64,000 nt of DNA. It comes from SSC3 sp963769585 (lineage in GTDB: Bacteria > Actinomycetota > Actinomycetes > Propionibacteriales > Nocardioidaceae). This document shows, piece by piece, positions 43,843 through 52,820 of this stretch. A model generated the notes under the pieces. It did no database searches. It was not told where the DNA came from and saw only the letters and a list, made by a program, of their open reading frames with translations. The stretch covers positions 1,240,001-1,304,000 of the forward strand of contig CAVYMJ010000006.1 of NCBI GenBank assembly GCA_963769585.1, written 5' to 3'. The translations under genes and the position numbers were made by a program. The stretch's first letter is position 1. The number at the start of each line of letters is the position of its first letter.

Positions 43843-45210
43843 ATGGCGGGAGGGCAACGACCAGTGCCACCCGGCTACGAGTTTGTTCGGGTGCTCGGCA
43901 CAGGCGGCTTCGGTGAGGTGGTGCTCGCCCGTCACCTCCGCCTCAACCGGATGGTGGCGATCAAACGCATCCACGAGTACGGCCTCAGCGACGAGGAGAG
44001 TCTTCAGCGCTTCGAGCGTGAGGCAAAGGTGCTCGCGTCAACGCACTCCGCCGCAGTGGTCAGGGTCTACGACCTGAGCAGGTTCGAAGGCCACGTCCAG
44101 CTGGTGATGGAGTACGTCCCCGGCCAGCCGCTGTCCGACCTCCTCGAGCTCGGGCCGTTGCCCGCGACGGAAGCCTTGGTCATCCTGCGCGACGTCGCCG
44201 ATGCACTCGGCGCGGCTGCGCAGCGGGGAGTCGTACACCGGGACATCAAGCCAGCCAACGTCTTCGTCCTCCCGGACGGGCATGCCAAGCTCGGCGACTT
44301 CGGGCTCGCGAGAATCGTCAGCGACAGCTCGGTCTTCCGTACCTCGGGGGGCGTGGCAATGGGCACGCCGGCGTACTTCCCGCCCGAGCTCAGCCAAAGC
44401 GGGTCCGAGCCTGACGAGTTGTCCGACGCCTACAGCTTTGCAGTGATGGCCTACGAGACTCTGACCGGGCGACGGCCATACGAGGGCACGGACGAACTCT
44501 CACTGCTCACCGCTCACTGGCGGTTGAGCCCGCCTGACCCGGCCGACGTCCTGCCGGGCTTTCCGGAGCGCGGCAGCCGCTGGCTGCTTCGAGGGCTGGA
44601 GAAGGACCCAGCGGCTCGACCGCTTCCGCTGGCTCTGGTGGCAGGACTCTCCTCAGTGCCCGACGGTGAATGGCCCGCTGTGGTCAGGGCTGAGGCAAGC
44701 ACCGCCGTCACGAACCGCAGCGCCCCGACCAGGCGTGTCTACGCCCCAGCGGCACCGGTTGTGACGACGGGCCGCAGTGCGCGACGCAAGCGGGGCCCTA
44801 GGAGGCGCGTCTACGTTGCTGCCGCGGTGCTGGCGGCTGCGGCTTGCAGCGCAGCGGGGGTCAGATTCATGCTGGCCGACGACGGCTCGCGACTTCGTGT
44901 CGAGACAGTAGCGGTGACGACCGATCCTGCGTCGGGACGGCTCACCTGCCCCGGAGGGGACTTCACCTTCAGCGGTTTGATCCGGACCAACGGTGGCGAG
45001 GGCGACATCGAACTCCGGTGGACCCGTCCTGATGGCGGCTCCACGAAACCGAGGACCATCTCGGTCGCCTCGGGTCAGACGCAGGTGCTCGCCAAGTTGG
45101 TGATCCACCTCCAGGGCCGACGGCCGTTCACGGGCCCCGGAGTCCTCCAGGTACTCAAGCCGGATGCGCGGCGTGCGCAGGCCCCGATGAGCTACGAATG
45201 CACTGGCTAG
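43843..45210 (+). CDS. canonical membrane Ser/Thr protein kinase (PknB-like)
   Basis: A 455-residue protein with a complete Hanks-type kinase domain (residues 10-270): VLGTGGFGEVVLARH, Lys41 in MVAIKRI, catalytic loop HRDIKPAN (132-139), GDFGLA (Asp152) and activation segment ending GTPAYFPPEL. A basic stretch (RSARRKRGPRRR) precedes one membrane helix at about 323-343. A ~110-residue extracellular beta-rich domain follows, without PASTA repeats. This is the only one of the three local kinases with all catalytic residues. It converges with the antiporter gene, overlapping by 4 bp. Confidence 0.93.
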   Translation: MAGGQRPVPPGYEFVRVLGTGGFGEVVLARHLRLNRMVAIKRIHEYGLSDEESLQRFEREAKVLASTHSAAVVRVYDLSRFEGHVQLVMEYVPGQPLSDLLELGPLPATEALVILRDVADALGAAAQRGVVHRDIKPANVFVLPDGHAKLGDFGLARIVSDSSVFRTSGGVAMGTPAYFPPELSQSGSEPDELSDAYSFAVMAYETLTGRRPYEGTDELSLLTAHWRLSPPDPADVLPGFPERGSRWLLRGLEKDPAARPLPLALVAGLSSVPDGEWPAVVRAEASTAVTNRSAPTRRVYAPAAPVVTTGRSARRKRGPRRRVYVAAAVLAAAACSAAGVRFMLADDGSRLRVETVAVTTDPASGRLTCPGGDFTFSGLIRTNGGEGDIELRWTRPDGGSTKPRTISVASGQTQVLAKLVIHLQGRRPFTGPGVLQVLKPDARRAQAPMSYECTG

Positions 45211-47354
45211 TCGTCAGTGATGGTCGTGGCTGCCGTCGATGCAGGTCCACGCTCCCGGAGTAGGTCACTCAGTCCTTGGCCGTGGTCCTCCATGGCGCTG
45301 CGAACGACGAGCACGGCCCGGTATCCGTTGGTGGCGCTGCGGTCGCCGTCGTCCAGGCCGCGCCAGTGCGTAGCACCCATCACCAGGAGCGTGTCCGGGT
45401 CTGGGGTGCCGGGATAGCCGGTGGGTGCGCTGGGGACCGGTAGGCCGGCGGCGACGAGGCGCCGAAGCAGTGCGGCACCACGGCGCTGGTCACGACGGTC
45501 TGCCCGCGCCAGGATCGTCAGTGCGACGCCGCTCCGAAGGGCGGCTCGGCAGGCGTGCTCGACGGCGGCAAGCCCGTCGTCTCCCGCGCCAGGGAGGACG
45601 CCGATGCCCGAGAGACCATCGAGCAGACCCGCTCCCACGGCTGGGTCGGTCGTCGGGTCCTGCGCGAGGACGACGAGGACGACCGCGCATTCTGCGACGG
45701 CGGCGATCTCAGAAGCCACGTCGCCCGTACCCAGGCTGATGACCACCAGATCCGCGTCGGCGACCTGCAGCTGGGTTGCCAGGTCGGCGGCCACGTCCTC
45801 GGAGAACTGTGATCTGACCACCACAGACGCACCCGCGTCGGTGGCTCTTTGCGACAGCGTCTGCAGGGACTCGAAGGATGCTGCGATCGCGGCGAGCTCC
45901 GCGGTCAAGCCCGAGCCCACCTCGAGCGTCTCGAAAGGTGGGTCGAAGCGACTGATCAACAGCTGGCTGCTGGCTTCGTCACCCAGCATGGCCACCGAGA
46001 CATCGACCGTGTGCTCGTCGTCGGGCCCGCGGACCGCCGCGACAACCCGGTACTCCGCAGCAAGACCTAGAGCCTGGCGCTCAGCCTCTGCGGCCTCCCT
46101 GGCGATCATCCGGTCCGTGTAGAAGAGCCGCAGCAGGGGCTCGGTCATCGCGGTCGTGATCAGTGCCATCAGCACCATGACCGTGAACAGACGGTCGTCG
46201 AGCACATGCAGCTCGTGACCGATGTTCAAGATGACCAGTTCAGTGAGGCCGCGCGCGTTCATGAGAACGCCGAGCGCCCCAGCCCGACGCGGTGGAACCC
46301 CGACCGCTCGTGCCCCCAGCATCGCCCCGAGGAACTTCCCCGCACAGGCGACGCCGAGAACGGCCGCAAGCTCGACCAGGCCTTCCCGACCGAGGCCGCT
46401 GATATCGACGTTGAGCCCGGTGACGATGAAGAAGACGGGCAGGAGCACCAGGACAGTCAGCTGCTCCACGCGCTCGAGGATCTCGTGGGATAGCTGGGCC
46501 GCGTCTTCGCGCGGCATGATGGCGCCGAACAGGAACGCCCCGAAGATGGCATGGATGCCGATCATGGATGTGGTGAAGCTCGCCACCAGGACGCCGACCA
46601 GGACCACGGCGAAGACGTCGGGGGTCAGTCGACCCGCGGCCTGACGATGGCGCACCAGCGCCCGCAACCGGGGCTTGACGATCAAGAACATCACCGCGAG
46701 GAACGCAAGGGACTGGGCCATCATCGAGACCGTGTCGAGCGCTCCCGTCGAGTTCACGATCGCCAACACCCCAGCCAGCATGGTCCACGCAAGGACGTCA
46801 TCGACTGCCGCGCACGCGAGCGCGAGCGCCCCGGTCGGGATTCGCGACATCCCGCGTTCGCTGAGCAGTCGGGCCAGAACGGGAAAGGCCGTGACGGACA
46901 TGGCCGCCCCGATGAACAAGGCGAAAGGCAGCAAGTCGACGCGTTGACCCGCCGTAACGGCATGGGACTTGTGCAACCAGAGAGCGAGTAGCGCGCCGAG
47001 GGCGAACGGGAGGACCACCGAACAGATCGAGATCGTCGCCGCTACCCGGCCCTTGCCGCGGATCAGCCTGAGGTCGAGCTCGAGCCCCACAATGAACATG
47101 AAGATGACCAGGCCAAGCGTGGCAATCACGGCCAGGTAGGGCCGCACCGTCAGAGGGAACAGGAACTCCGTCGGGTTGCCCGGAAGAGCGCCGAGCAGTG
47201 ACGGACCCAGGATCAGGGCGGCCGCGATCTCGGCCACCACGGCCGGCTGGCGGAACCGGCGGAAGAGGACTCCTATCAGACGCGCAACGACGACTATCAG
47301 GGCGATGTCAAGGAGGACGATGGTCGCGATCTGCTCGGGTGTCTGCGCCTCCAT
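45207..47354 (-). CDS. CPA2-type cation/proton antiporter with C-terminal USP-like region
   Basis: A 715-residue membrane protein. Residues 1-420 carry about 12 helices with family segments (PAVVAEIAAALILGPSLLG; FMFIVGLELDLRLIRG; SVTAFPVLARLLSERGM; CAAVDDVLAWTML with the ion-binding DD). The last ~290 residues are cytosolic, with alternating strands and helices like universal stress proteins (ADADLVVISLG). It should exchange Na+ or K+ for H+. AGGAGGG precedes ATG 47354. Located between two kinase genes, it is a plausible phosphorylation target; this is inference. Confidence 0.9.
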   Translation of the reverse strand: MEAQTPEQIATIVLLDIALIVVVARLIGVLFRRFRQPAVVAEIAAALILGPSLLGALPGNPTEFLFPLTVRPYLAVIATLGLVIFMFIVGLELDLRLIRGKGRVAATISICSVVLPFALGALLALWLHKSHAVTAGQRVDLLPFALFIGAAMSVTAFPVLARLLSERGMSRIPTGALALACAAVDDVLAWTMLAGVLAIVNSTGALDTVSMMAQSLAFLAVMFLIVKPRLRALVRHRQAAGRLTPDVFAVVLVGVLVASFTTSMIGIHAIFGAFLFGAIMPREDAAQLSHEILERVEQLTVLVLLPVFFIVTGLNVDISGLGREGLVELAAVLGVACAGKFLGAMLGARAVGVPPRRAGALGVLMNARGLTELVILNIGHELHVLDDRLFTVMVLMALITTAMTEPLLRLFYTDRMIAREAAEAERQALGLAAEYRVVAAVRGPDDEHTVDVSVAMLGDEASSQLLISRFDPPFETLEVGSGLTAELAAIAASFESLQTLSQRATDAGASVVVRSQFSEDVAADLATQLQVADADLVVISLGTGDVASEIAAVAECAVVLVVLAQDPTTDPAVGAGLLDGLSGIGVLPGAGDDGLAAVEHACRAALRSGVALTILARADRRDQRRGAALLRRLVAAGLPVPSAPTGYPGTPDPDTLLVMGATHWRGLDDGDRSATNGYRAVLVVRSAMEDHGQGLSDLLRERGPASTAATTITDD

Positions 47355-47465
47355 ACCGACCCTCCTGCGGCGGACCGTCGTCGTCCCGCCCCGAGAAGGT
47401 AGCAGCGGGCCACAGCGGGGGGAAAGGAAACGCCGCAAACCTTTCTTGTTGCTGAGGAGGGTGTC

Positions 47466-48293
47466 ATGCTGTCCACCGAATCTTTGGGCGGAGGACGCGT
47501 GGAAGGTATAGCTGACTACCGTTTCGTGCGCTCGCTCGGGGAAGGCAGCCACGGCGCGTTCTACCTCGCCACCCCGCCGGCTCGGCTGAAGGTCGAGAGT
47601 GAGTACGTCGGCGTCAAAGTCGTCGCCGGTGCCAGCAATGCAGACAACCTTCGTCGAGCCACGCGCGAGCTGCGAGCGTTCGCAGCGGCCTCTTCCCCGT
47701 TCCTGGTGACGCTGCTGGATGCCGGCCGGCAGGACGACATGTTCTTCTACGCGATGGAGCACTGCGCGCTCGGATCCCTGGAGTCTCCAGAGCAGCCACT
47801 CAGCAGGGTCGACGTTCTAGTGGCCGTGGCACAGGCCGCGCGCGGTGCGCATGCCCTTCACGAGGCCGGCCTGGTGCATCGGAGCATCAAGCCCGCCAGT
47901 GTCCTGTTGCACGCATCTGGGGCGCGCCTGGCAGACCTCGGCCTGGTGCAGGCACTGAGACCTGCCGCAAATTTGACGGGCCTGGGATCCATGAGTGACG
48001 TGGAGTACACCGAGCCAGCACTTCTCTCGGGGCAGGACGCGTCACCGGCGACCGACATCTGGTCGATCGGGGTCACCCTGCACCGGGCCTTGGCAGGCGC
48101 AGGGATCTACGGCTCGATGCCCATGCACGACCCGCTGCTGTGCGTCCGCAAGGTTCTCACCGAGCGACCCACCCTCAGCACGGCGCTGACGCCAGCCGAC
48201 GCGGCGGTTGTCGCCCGTTGTCTGGCGGTCGAACCGGAGGATCGTCCCGGGAGCGCAGAGGCCCTCGCCGAGGAGATCGAGGCACTGATCTAG
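47466..48293 (+). CDS. soluble Ser/Thr pseudokinase
   Basis: A 275-residue kinase-fold protein with no membrane helix. Recognisable parts are the Gly-loop region RSLGEGSHGAFYLAT, Lys51 in VGVKVV, and the ATDIWSIGVTLHRALAG helix. The catalytic loop reads HRSIKPAS (138-145), so the catalytic Asp is Ser and the metal-binding Asn is Ser. The DFG motif is DLG. It should not transfer phosphate and may act as an allosteric partner of the other kinases. GAGGAGGG precedes the ATG. Divergent from the antiporter gene. Confidence 0.9.
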   Translation: MLSTESLGGGRVEGIADYRFVRSLGEGSHGAFYLATPPARLKVESEYVGVKVVAGASNADNLRRATRELRAFAAASSPFLVTLLDAGRQDDMFFYAMEHCALGSLESPEQPLSRVDVLVAVAQAARGAHALHEAGLVHRSIKPASVLLHASGARLADLGLVQALRPAANLTGLGSMSDVEYTEPALLSGQDASPATDIWSIGVTLHRALAGAGIYGSMPMHDPLLCVRKVLTERPTLSTALTPADAAVVARCLAVEPEDRPGSAEALAEEIEALI

Positions 48294-48385
48294 GCCCGGT
48301 TGGCGGAGGACGGGCAGGCCTGGATCAGTCCTGCCGCCCCCGCGATCAGCGGCCGACGTTTCGTCGAGGAAGCTCAGTTGGCTGC

Positions 48386-48604
48386 TCAGTCGGAGACATC
48401 GCGTAGCAGCTGGCTGCGTTCCGTGCCCACCAGCACGCGGACGCCGCCGGGCCGGGGCAGCACCTCCACATCACAGGCTGGCCTCAGGGCGGGGACGAGC
48501 GGGATCCGCTGCCCTGGAAGTGAGAGGGTCCGACGGCCCGGAAGTACGGTCCGTTGGTCCCTGTGCGCCGGGAAAGCCAACAGAGAGAGTGGAGACGTCA
48601 ACAC
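48386..48604 (-). CDS. uncertain small open frame
   Basis: A 72-codon frame (GTG at 48604) with coding-like composition in its second half (PACDVEVLPRPGGVRVLVG). No family recognised, and no clear ribosome binding site. It lies in the 48294-48649 gap, for which neither strand offers a better gene. It could be a fragment. Confidence 0.25.
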   Translation of the reverse strand: MLTSPLSLLAFPAHRDQRTVLPGRRTLSLPGQRIPLVPALRPACDVEVLPRPGGVRVLVGTERSQLLRDVSD

Positions 48605-48649
48605 GAGGACCCGAAGGCTCGACCCGAGGGCGGAAACAAGGAGAGAACC

Positions 48650-49231
48650 ATGCGACGCAAGACCTTAGACACGTTGCTAGCAGCGACCGGGCTCGTCGTC
48701 GCCGCCATGCTTGTCGCGGCCGGAGGCATGCTCGCCTGGGCGCACTCGTTCGTCAACGACCAGGTGACCACGCAGCTGACCGCGCAGCAGATCTTCTTCC
48801 CTGAAGAGGGGAGCGAGTCGCTCAACAACCCCGAGGTGAAGCCCCACCTGGAGCAGTACGCCGGGCAGCAGCTCACCACGGGGGCACAGGCTCGCGCCTA
48901 CGCGGACCACTTCATCAAGGTGCACATCGACGCGATGACCGGTGGCCAGACGTACTCGCAGCTGAGCGCTCAGGCGCAGGCCAGCCCGGACGACCCGCAG
49001 TTGGCCGGCCAGGTGCAGACCGTGTTCCGCGGCGAGACCCTGCGCGGGCTGCTGTTGAACAGCTACGCCTTCTGGAAGATGGGTCAGATCGCCTGGATCG
49101 GTGCGCTGGTGTCCTTCGCCGCAGCGGCGCTGATGCTGATCCTGTCGCTCCTCGGGATGCGGCACGCTCGGCACACTCCCGAGGACACCGAGGTGTTGGT
49201 CGGGCAGCGCAAACACCCGGTGACCGCCTGA
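48650..49231 (+). CDS. two-helix membrane protein, conserved hypothetical
   Basis: A 193-residue protein with an N-terminal helix (LLAATGLVVAAMLVAAGGML), a ~120-residue extracytoplasmic loop (QIFFPEEGSESLNNPEVKPH; VHIDAMTGGQTYSQL) and a second helix (IAWIGALVSFAAAALMLIL) with a short cytoplasmic tail. Relatives are common in actinobacteria and sometimes mislabelled as LigA-type dioxygenases; nothing enzymatic is visible. AAGGAGAG precedes ATG 48650. A strong terminator follows. Confidence 0.8.
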   Translation: MRRKTLDTLLAATGLVVAAMLVAAGGMLAWAHSFVNDQVTTQLTAQQIFFPEEGSESLNNPEVKPHLEQYAGQQLTTGAQARAYADHFIKVHIDAMTGGQTYSQLSAQAQASPDDPQLAGQVQTVFRGETLRGLLLNSYAFWKMGQIAWIGALVSFAAAALMLILSLLGMRHARHTPEDTEVLVGQRKHPVTA

Positions 49232-49258
49232 CCTCCAGGTCGTACGGCTCCCCAAGAA

Positions 49259-49292
49259 GGGGCCCGCGTCGTCCCAGGACGACGCGGGCCCC
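49259..49292 (+). terminator. strong hairpin terminator
   Basis: GGGGCCCGCGTCGTCC pairs with GGACGACGCGGGCCCC (16 matched positions with a CA centre) 27 bases behind the two-helix membrane protein gene. One of the longest perfect stems in the window. Confidence 0.8.
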
Positions 49293-49440
49293 ATGCTGCA
49301 CTGCCAGTGGCTTGCCTACGCATCGCACCTCCCGATGGTCATTGGCTCACCACCGGCTCAGCGTGAGAGTCCGCTCGGGCCGGCCCATCGGTCGTGGCGG
49401 GTCCCGTGACGAGGGGGGTACGACCTGAGAGGCTGCTGTG

Positions 49441-50682
49441 ATGACGAGGACCGAACGATTCACGTTCCCTGGCTCAGGTGGCGACCAGCTGGCGGCCCGG
49501 CTGGACCTGCCTTACGGCGAGCCCATCGCGTACGCGCTGTTCGCGCACTGCTTCACCTGCTCCAAGGACGTCTTGGCAGCCTCCCGGATCAGTCGTGGTC
49601 TGGTGGAGAAAGGGCTGGGGGTGCTGCGCTTCGACTTCACCGGCCTCGGCTCGAGCGACGGCGACTTCGCCAACACCGACTTCTCGTCCAACGTCGAGGA
49701 CCTTGTCGCGGCCGCCCAGGCACTGAGCCGCAGCCACGCTGGACCGCGGCTGCTGGTAGGGCACAGCCTCGGCGGCGCGGCGGTGCTTGCCGCAGCCACC
49801 TCCATCCCGAGCGTGACTGCTGTCGCGACCGTCGCGGCCCCGTTCGACCCCGGCCACATCGAGAAGCTCTTCCCACCGGAGACGCTCGCGACGCTCCGCA
49901 GGGAAGGCCGGGCGGAGGTGACCCTCGCGGGACGCGCGTTCACCGTCGGCGCCGGCCTCATCGAGGACGCCAGCAGCCAGAACCTCCAGGCCTGCCTTGA
50001 GGAGCTGGGTAGTGCGCTGCTGGTTCTTCACTCCCCGACAGACGACCAGGTCGACGTGGACAACGCCAGGCAGATCTACGAGGCGGCGCGTCACCCGAAG
50101 AGCTTCGTCACCCTCGACGGAGCCGACCACCTGCTCACGCGCCCCGAAGACGCCCAGTACGTCGCCGACATCCTGGCCACGTGGTTCTCCCGCTATCTGC
50201 CCGAGCCCGAGCCCGAGGACGGTGACCAGCAGCACAAACCGGGCGGCACGGTCTACTTGGAGGAGTCCGGGGTCAGCACGCTGTCACAGTCCATCCAGGC
50301 CGGGAGGCACCACTGGACTTCGGACGAACCGGGCGGCGGCGGGAACGACACCGGCCCCACGCCGTACGACTTGCTGCTGAGTTCCCTGGGGGCGTGCACC
50401 GCGATGACGCTGCGCATGTACGCCGACCGCGCCGAGCTCCCACTGCAGGGCGTGTCGGTGCAGCTCTCCCATCGACGCAGCCATCTCGATGACTGTGCGG
50501 ACCCCGACGGCGAGCCCTGCACCCTTGAGCACATCGACCGGACTCTGAGGCTCACCGGCCCGCTCGACGACGCGCAGCGAGCCCGACTGGTGGAGATCGC
50601 TGATCGCTGTCCGGTGCACCGCACCCTGACCGGCGAGATCCAGATCACCACGAGGGTCGAGGAGACCGCCTCAGCCGAGTGA
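49441..50682 (+). CDS. bifunctional alpha/beta hydrolase-OsmC fusion protein
   Basis: A 413-residue protein. Residues 1-250 are an alpha/beta hydrolase (ALFAHCFTCSKD; nucleophile elbow LVGHSLGGAA; LDGADHLLTRP with the catalytic His). Residues 275-410 are an OsmC-type peroxiredoxin domain with the reactive Cys in SSLGACTAMTLRMYADR and a second Cys in RCPVHRTL. OsmC enzymes reduce organic hydroperoxides; the hydrolase may release or process the lipid substrate. ATG 49441 is 8 bases from GAGAGG. The stop overlaps the convergent transporter gene by 38 bp. Confidence 0.92.
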   Translation: MTRTERFTFPGSGGDQLAARLDLPYGEPIAYALFAHCFTCSKDVLAASRISRGLVEKGLGVLRFDFTGLGSSDGDFANTDFSSNVEDLVAAAQALSRSHAGPRLLVGHSLGGAAVLAAATSIPSVTAVATVAAPFDPGHIEKLFPPETLATLRREGRAEVTLAGRAFTVGAGLIEDASSQNLQACLEELGSALLVLHSPTDDQVDVDNARQIYEAARHPKSFVTLDGADHLLTRPEDAQYVADILATWFSRYLPEPEPEDGDQQHKPGGTVYLEESGVSTLSQSIQAGRHHWTSDEPGGGGNDTGPTPYDLLLSSLGACTAMTLRMYADRAELPLQGVSVQLSHRRSHLDDCADPDGEPCTLEHIDRTLRLTGPLDDAQRARLVEIADRCPVHRTLTGEIQITTRVEETASAE

Positions 50683-51805
50683 CCTGGTCTCCGCCGCAGC
50701 GCACCTGACGATGCGACCACACGTTGATCCCCGTCGCCACGGCACACAGCGTCCAGGTGCCCATCAAGGTCACGAGCGTCGCGTCCGAGACAACTTCGAT
50801 GAGCAGGTGACCCGTCGACCGGGCGAGGAGGTGGCTGCCGAGGGACAGCGTGCCCAACGGGAAGGTCAACGCCCACCATCCGGGAGCGAACGGCATCCTG
50901 GCGCGGAAGCCGCGAACGGTCACCAGGACGGCGTACCCCACGACCGGGATGCTGACAGCGAGCATTGCGTACCCATAGGCGTGAGCCAGACTCTGCACCG
51001 CTGGGACGCCAGCTGGGCTGAGGAACTCCTGGCTCTGGGCCGCGAGGGCCTGGTTCGCGGCCATCGACTGGCCGACGATGCCTAGCGGGATCCAGGCGGT
51101 GGCCGAAGCGGCGATCGGGATCGGGTCGACCCGCCAATGGTGGTAGTAGGCCACCCCGAAGACCACTGCTCCGAGCACCAGGGAGAGGAAGAAGCAGCCC
51201 GCGGCCACAGCCAGGAGCGTAATCCGGCCCAACGGGCTCTCCAGGTGTGGGACGAGCGCCGCCGCGGTGGTGGCGGACACCATGGGTGGCACGACTGGTA
51301 GTCCCCACACCGCGCTTGGCTGGCCAACGCTCTGCCGAATGAGCAGGGCGGCGAAGCCGAACGCGGTGGCCAGGCCGACCAGGGTCCCGACCGACCAGAG
51401 CAGCGCGTCGACCAGGAGGGCGGCGTCGGTGAGGGCTGGGTGAAGCAGCGGCGCCACGGTCAGGGTCGCGGCACCGGTCGAGAGCAGTCCCATGGAGACG
51501 GCTCCCCACATCGGTACGGCGCTGGAAGTGACCGAGGCGTAAAGGACCGACCGGTCCCGACGCGTGCGGATCGCGAACGTGGCACTCAGGCCAAGCAGCA
51601 GAGCCCACCCGAGGCACAGCAGAGCGACCGCTGCGATCTGTAGTCCGGTCACTTCGGCCGACCGCTGTCCGAGCAGCGTGGCGAGAATCCCGGTACCCAT
51701 CACCGAGGGGAACCAGACCGGTCCCGCCGGCGGCAGTCCGCCGCCGGGCCGCCGCTCGGGTACGGACACCGCCCTGGAGGCGGTGGGGAGAGTCAGGGTG
51801 GTCAC
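50645..51805 (-). CDS. TehA/SLAC1-like (TDT family) transporter
   Basis: A 386-residue membrane protein with about ten helices. The start GPVWFPSVMGTGILATLLG and later LARSTGHLLIEVVSDATLV resemble the tellurite-resistance/dicarboxylate transporter family, which includes anion channels and sulfite or malate exporters. The substrate is not evident. It is divergent from a LysR regulator 92 bp away, which likely controls it. Confidence 0.85.
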   Translation of the reverse strand: MTTLTLPTASRAVSVPERRPGGGLPPAGPVWFPSVMGTGILATLLGQRSAEVTGLQIAAVALLCLGWALLLGLSATFAIRTRRDRSVLYASVTSSAVPMWGAVSMGLLSTGAATLTVAPLLHPALTDAALLVDALLWSVGTLVGLATAFGFAALLIRQSVGQPSAVWGLPVVPPMVSATTAAALVPHLESPLGRITLLAVAAGCFFLSLVLGAVVFGVAYYHHWRVDPIPIAASATAWIPLGIVGQSMAANQALAAQSQEFLSPAGVPAVQSLAHAYGYAMLAVSIPVVGYAVLVTVRGFRARMPFAPGWWALTFPLGTLSLGSHLLARSTGHLLIEVVSDATLVTLMGTWTLCAVATGINVWSHRQVRCGGDQVTRLRRSPRPSW

Positions 51806-51897
51806 GAGGTCGATGGTCGCGGGCCAGAAGGGTCGCCGGAAGCCGCCTCACGCTTGTCTGGCCACAAGCAGCAGTTGTGACCCCGTAGGCTGGACAG

Positions 51898-52800
51898 ATG
51901 GCCGACCTAGCCCGTGTGCCCGACCTGGACCAGTTGCGAGCTCTGGTCTCAGCCGCGCAGACCGGGAGCATGACCACCACGGCGAAGGACCTGGGCATCA
52001 GCCAGCAGGCGGTCAGTGCTCGGGTCAGCGCCGCGGAGAGGCTGCTGCGGGTGGCAGTGTTCGAGCGGTCGACGCAGGGGGTCGCGCTCACCGGCGCCGG
52101 GCAGCTCGTCGTCTCCTGGGCGCAACAGGTGCTCGACGCCGCCGCCGCGCTCGAGGAAGGAGTCGAAGCGCTGCGTGAGGATGGGACGCGCGTGGTACGC
52201 GTGGCGGCCAGCAACACGATCTCCGAGTGCCTCCTGCCGGGCTGGGCAAGCAGGCTGCGCGCCGAGCATCCCGAGGCCACTCTCCAGATCAGACCAGGGA
52301 ACTCGGAGATGGTCCTCGAGGCAGTCGCCGGCGGCGGCGTACACCTCGGGTACGTGGAGGGTCCCCGGATCCCTCGAACGCTGAGATCACGCGTCGTGGC
52401 CAAGGACGCACTCCTCGTGGTGGTTCCTCCGGACCACCGCTGGGCTCAGCTGACCCGAGGCATCGACCGCGCCGCACTCGCGGAGACGCCCCTGGTGCTG
52501 CGCGAGGCCGGCTCTGGGACGCGGATCCGCTTCGAAGAGGCGCTGCCCGAGCACGTCCCGCCCGCACTGGTGCTCTCGTCGTCCGCCGCGGTGCGCGACG
52601 CAGCGCTGACCCTCGGGGCACCCACGGTGTTGTCCTCGCTCGCGGTCAGGCAGGACCTGGCCTCGGGGCGGCTCGTTCAGGTTCGGGTCCGGGACCTGGA
52701 TCTGCCGCGGTCGCTGCGTGCGGTCTGGCATCCGAACCAGCGCCCCCAGGGCGCAGCTGCCGATCTCCTGCGGATCTCCACGGCCGGCCGCACCCGATAG
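51898..52800 (+). CDS. LysR-family transcriptional regulator
   Basis: A 300-residue regulator. The N-terminal winged helix is LDQLRALVSAAQTGSMTTTA, with SQQAVSARVSAAERLLRV as recognition helix, then a linker helix and a periplasmic-binding-protein-like effector domain (VRVAASNTISECLLPGWASR). It is divergent from the TehA-like transporter, the usual arrangement for LysR and its target. The effector is unknown; transporter context suggests an organic or sulfur-containing anion. Confidence 0.9.
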   Translation: MADLARVPDLDQLRALVSAAQTGSMTTTAKDLGISQQAVSARVSAAERLLRVAVFERSTQGVALTGAGQLVVSWAQQVLDAAAALEEGVEALREDGTRVVRVAASNTISECLLPGWASRLRAEHPEATLQIRPGNSEMVLEAVAGGGVHLGYVEGPRIPRTLRSRVVAKDALLVVVPPDHRWAQLTRGIDRAALAETPLVLREAGSGTRIRFEEALPEHVPPALVLSSSAAVRDAALTLGAPTVLSSLAVRQDLASGRLVQVRVRDLDLPRSLRAVWHPNQRPQGAAADLLRISTAGRTR

Positions 52801-52820
52801 CACCTGATGGGTGTCGGCAC

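Noticed and set aside
48300..48668. 122-codon + strand frame behind the pseudokinase gene
   Set aside because: Ser/Arg/Gly-rich composition with no ribosome binding site, and it overlaps the ribosome binding site and start of the next real gene.
52227..52820. Full-length gene joined to the EamA remnant
   Set aside because: This part is a shadow frame of the LysR gene; only the bases after 52820 resemble EamA.
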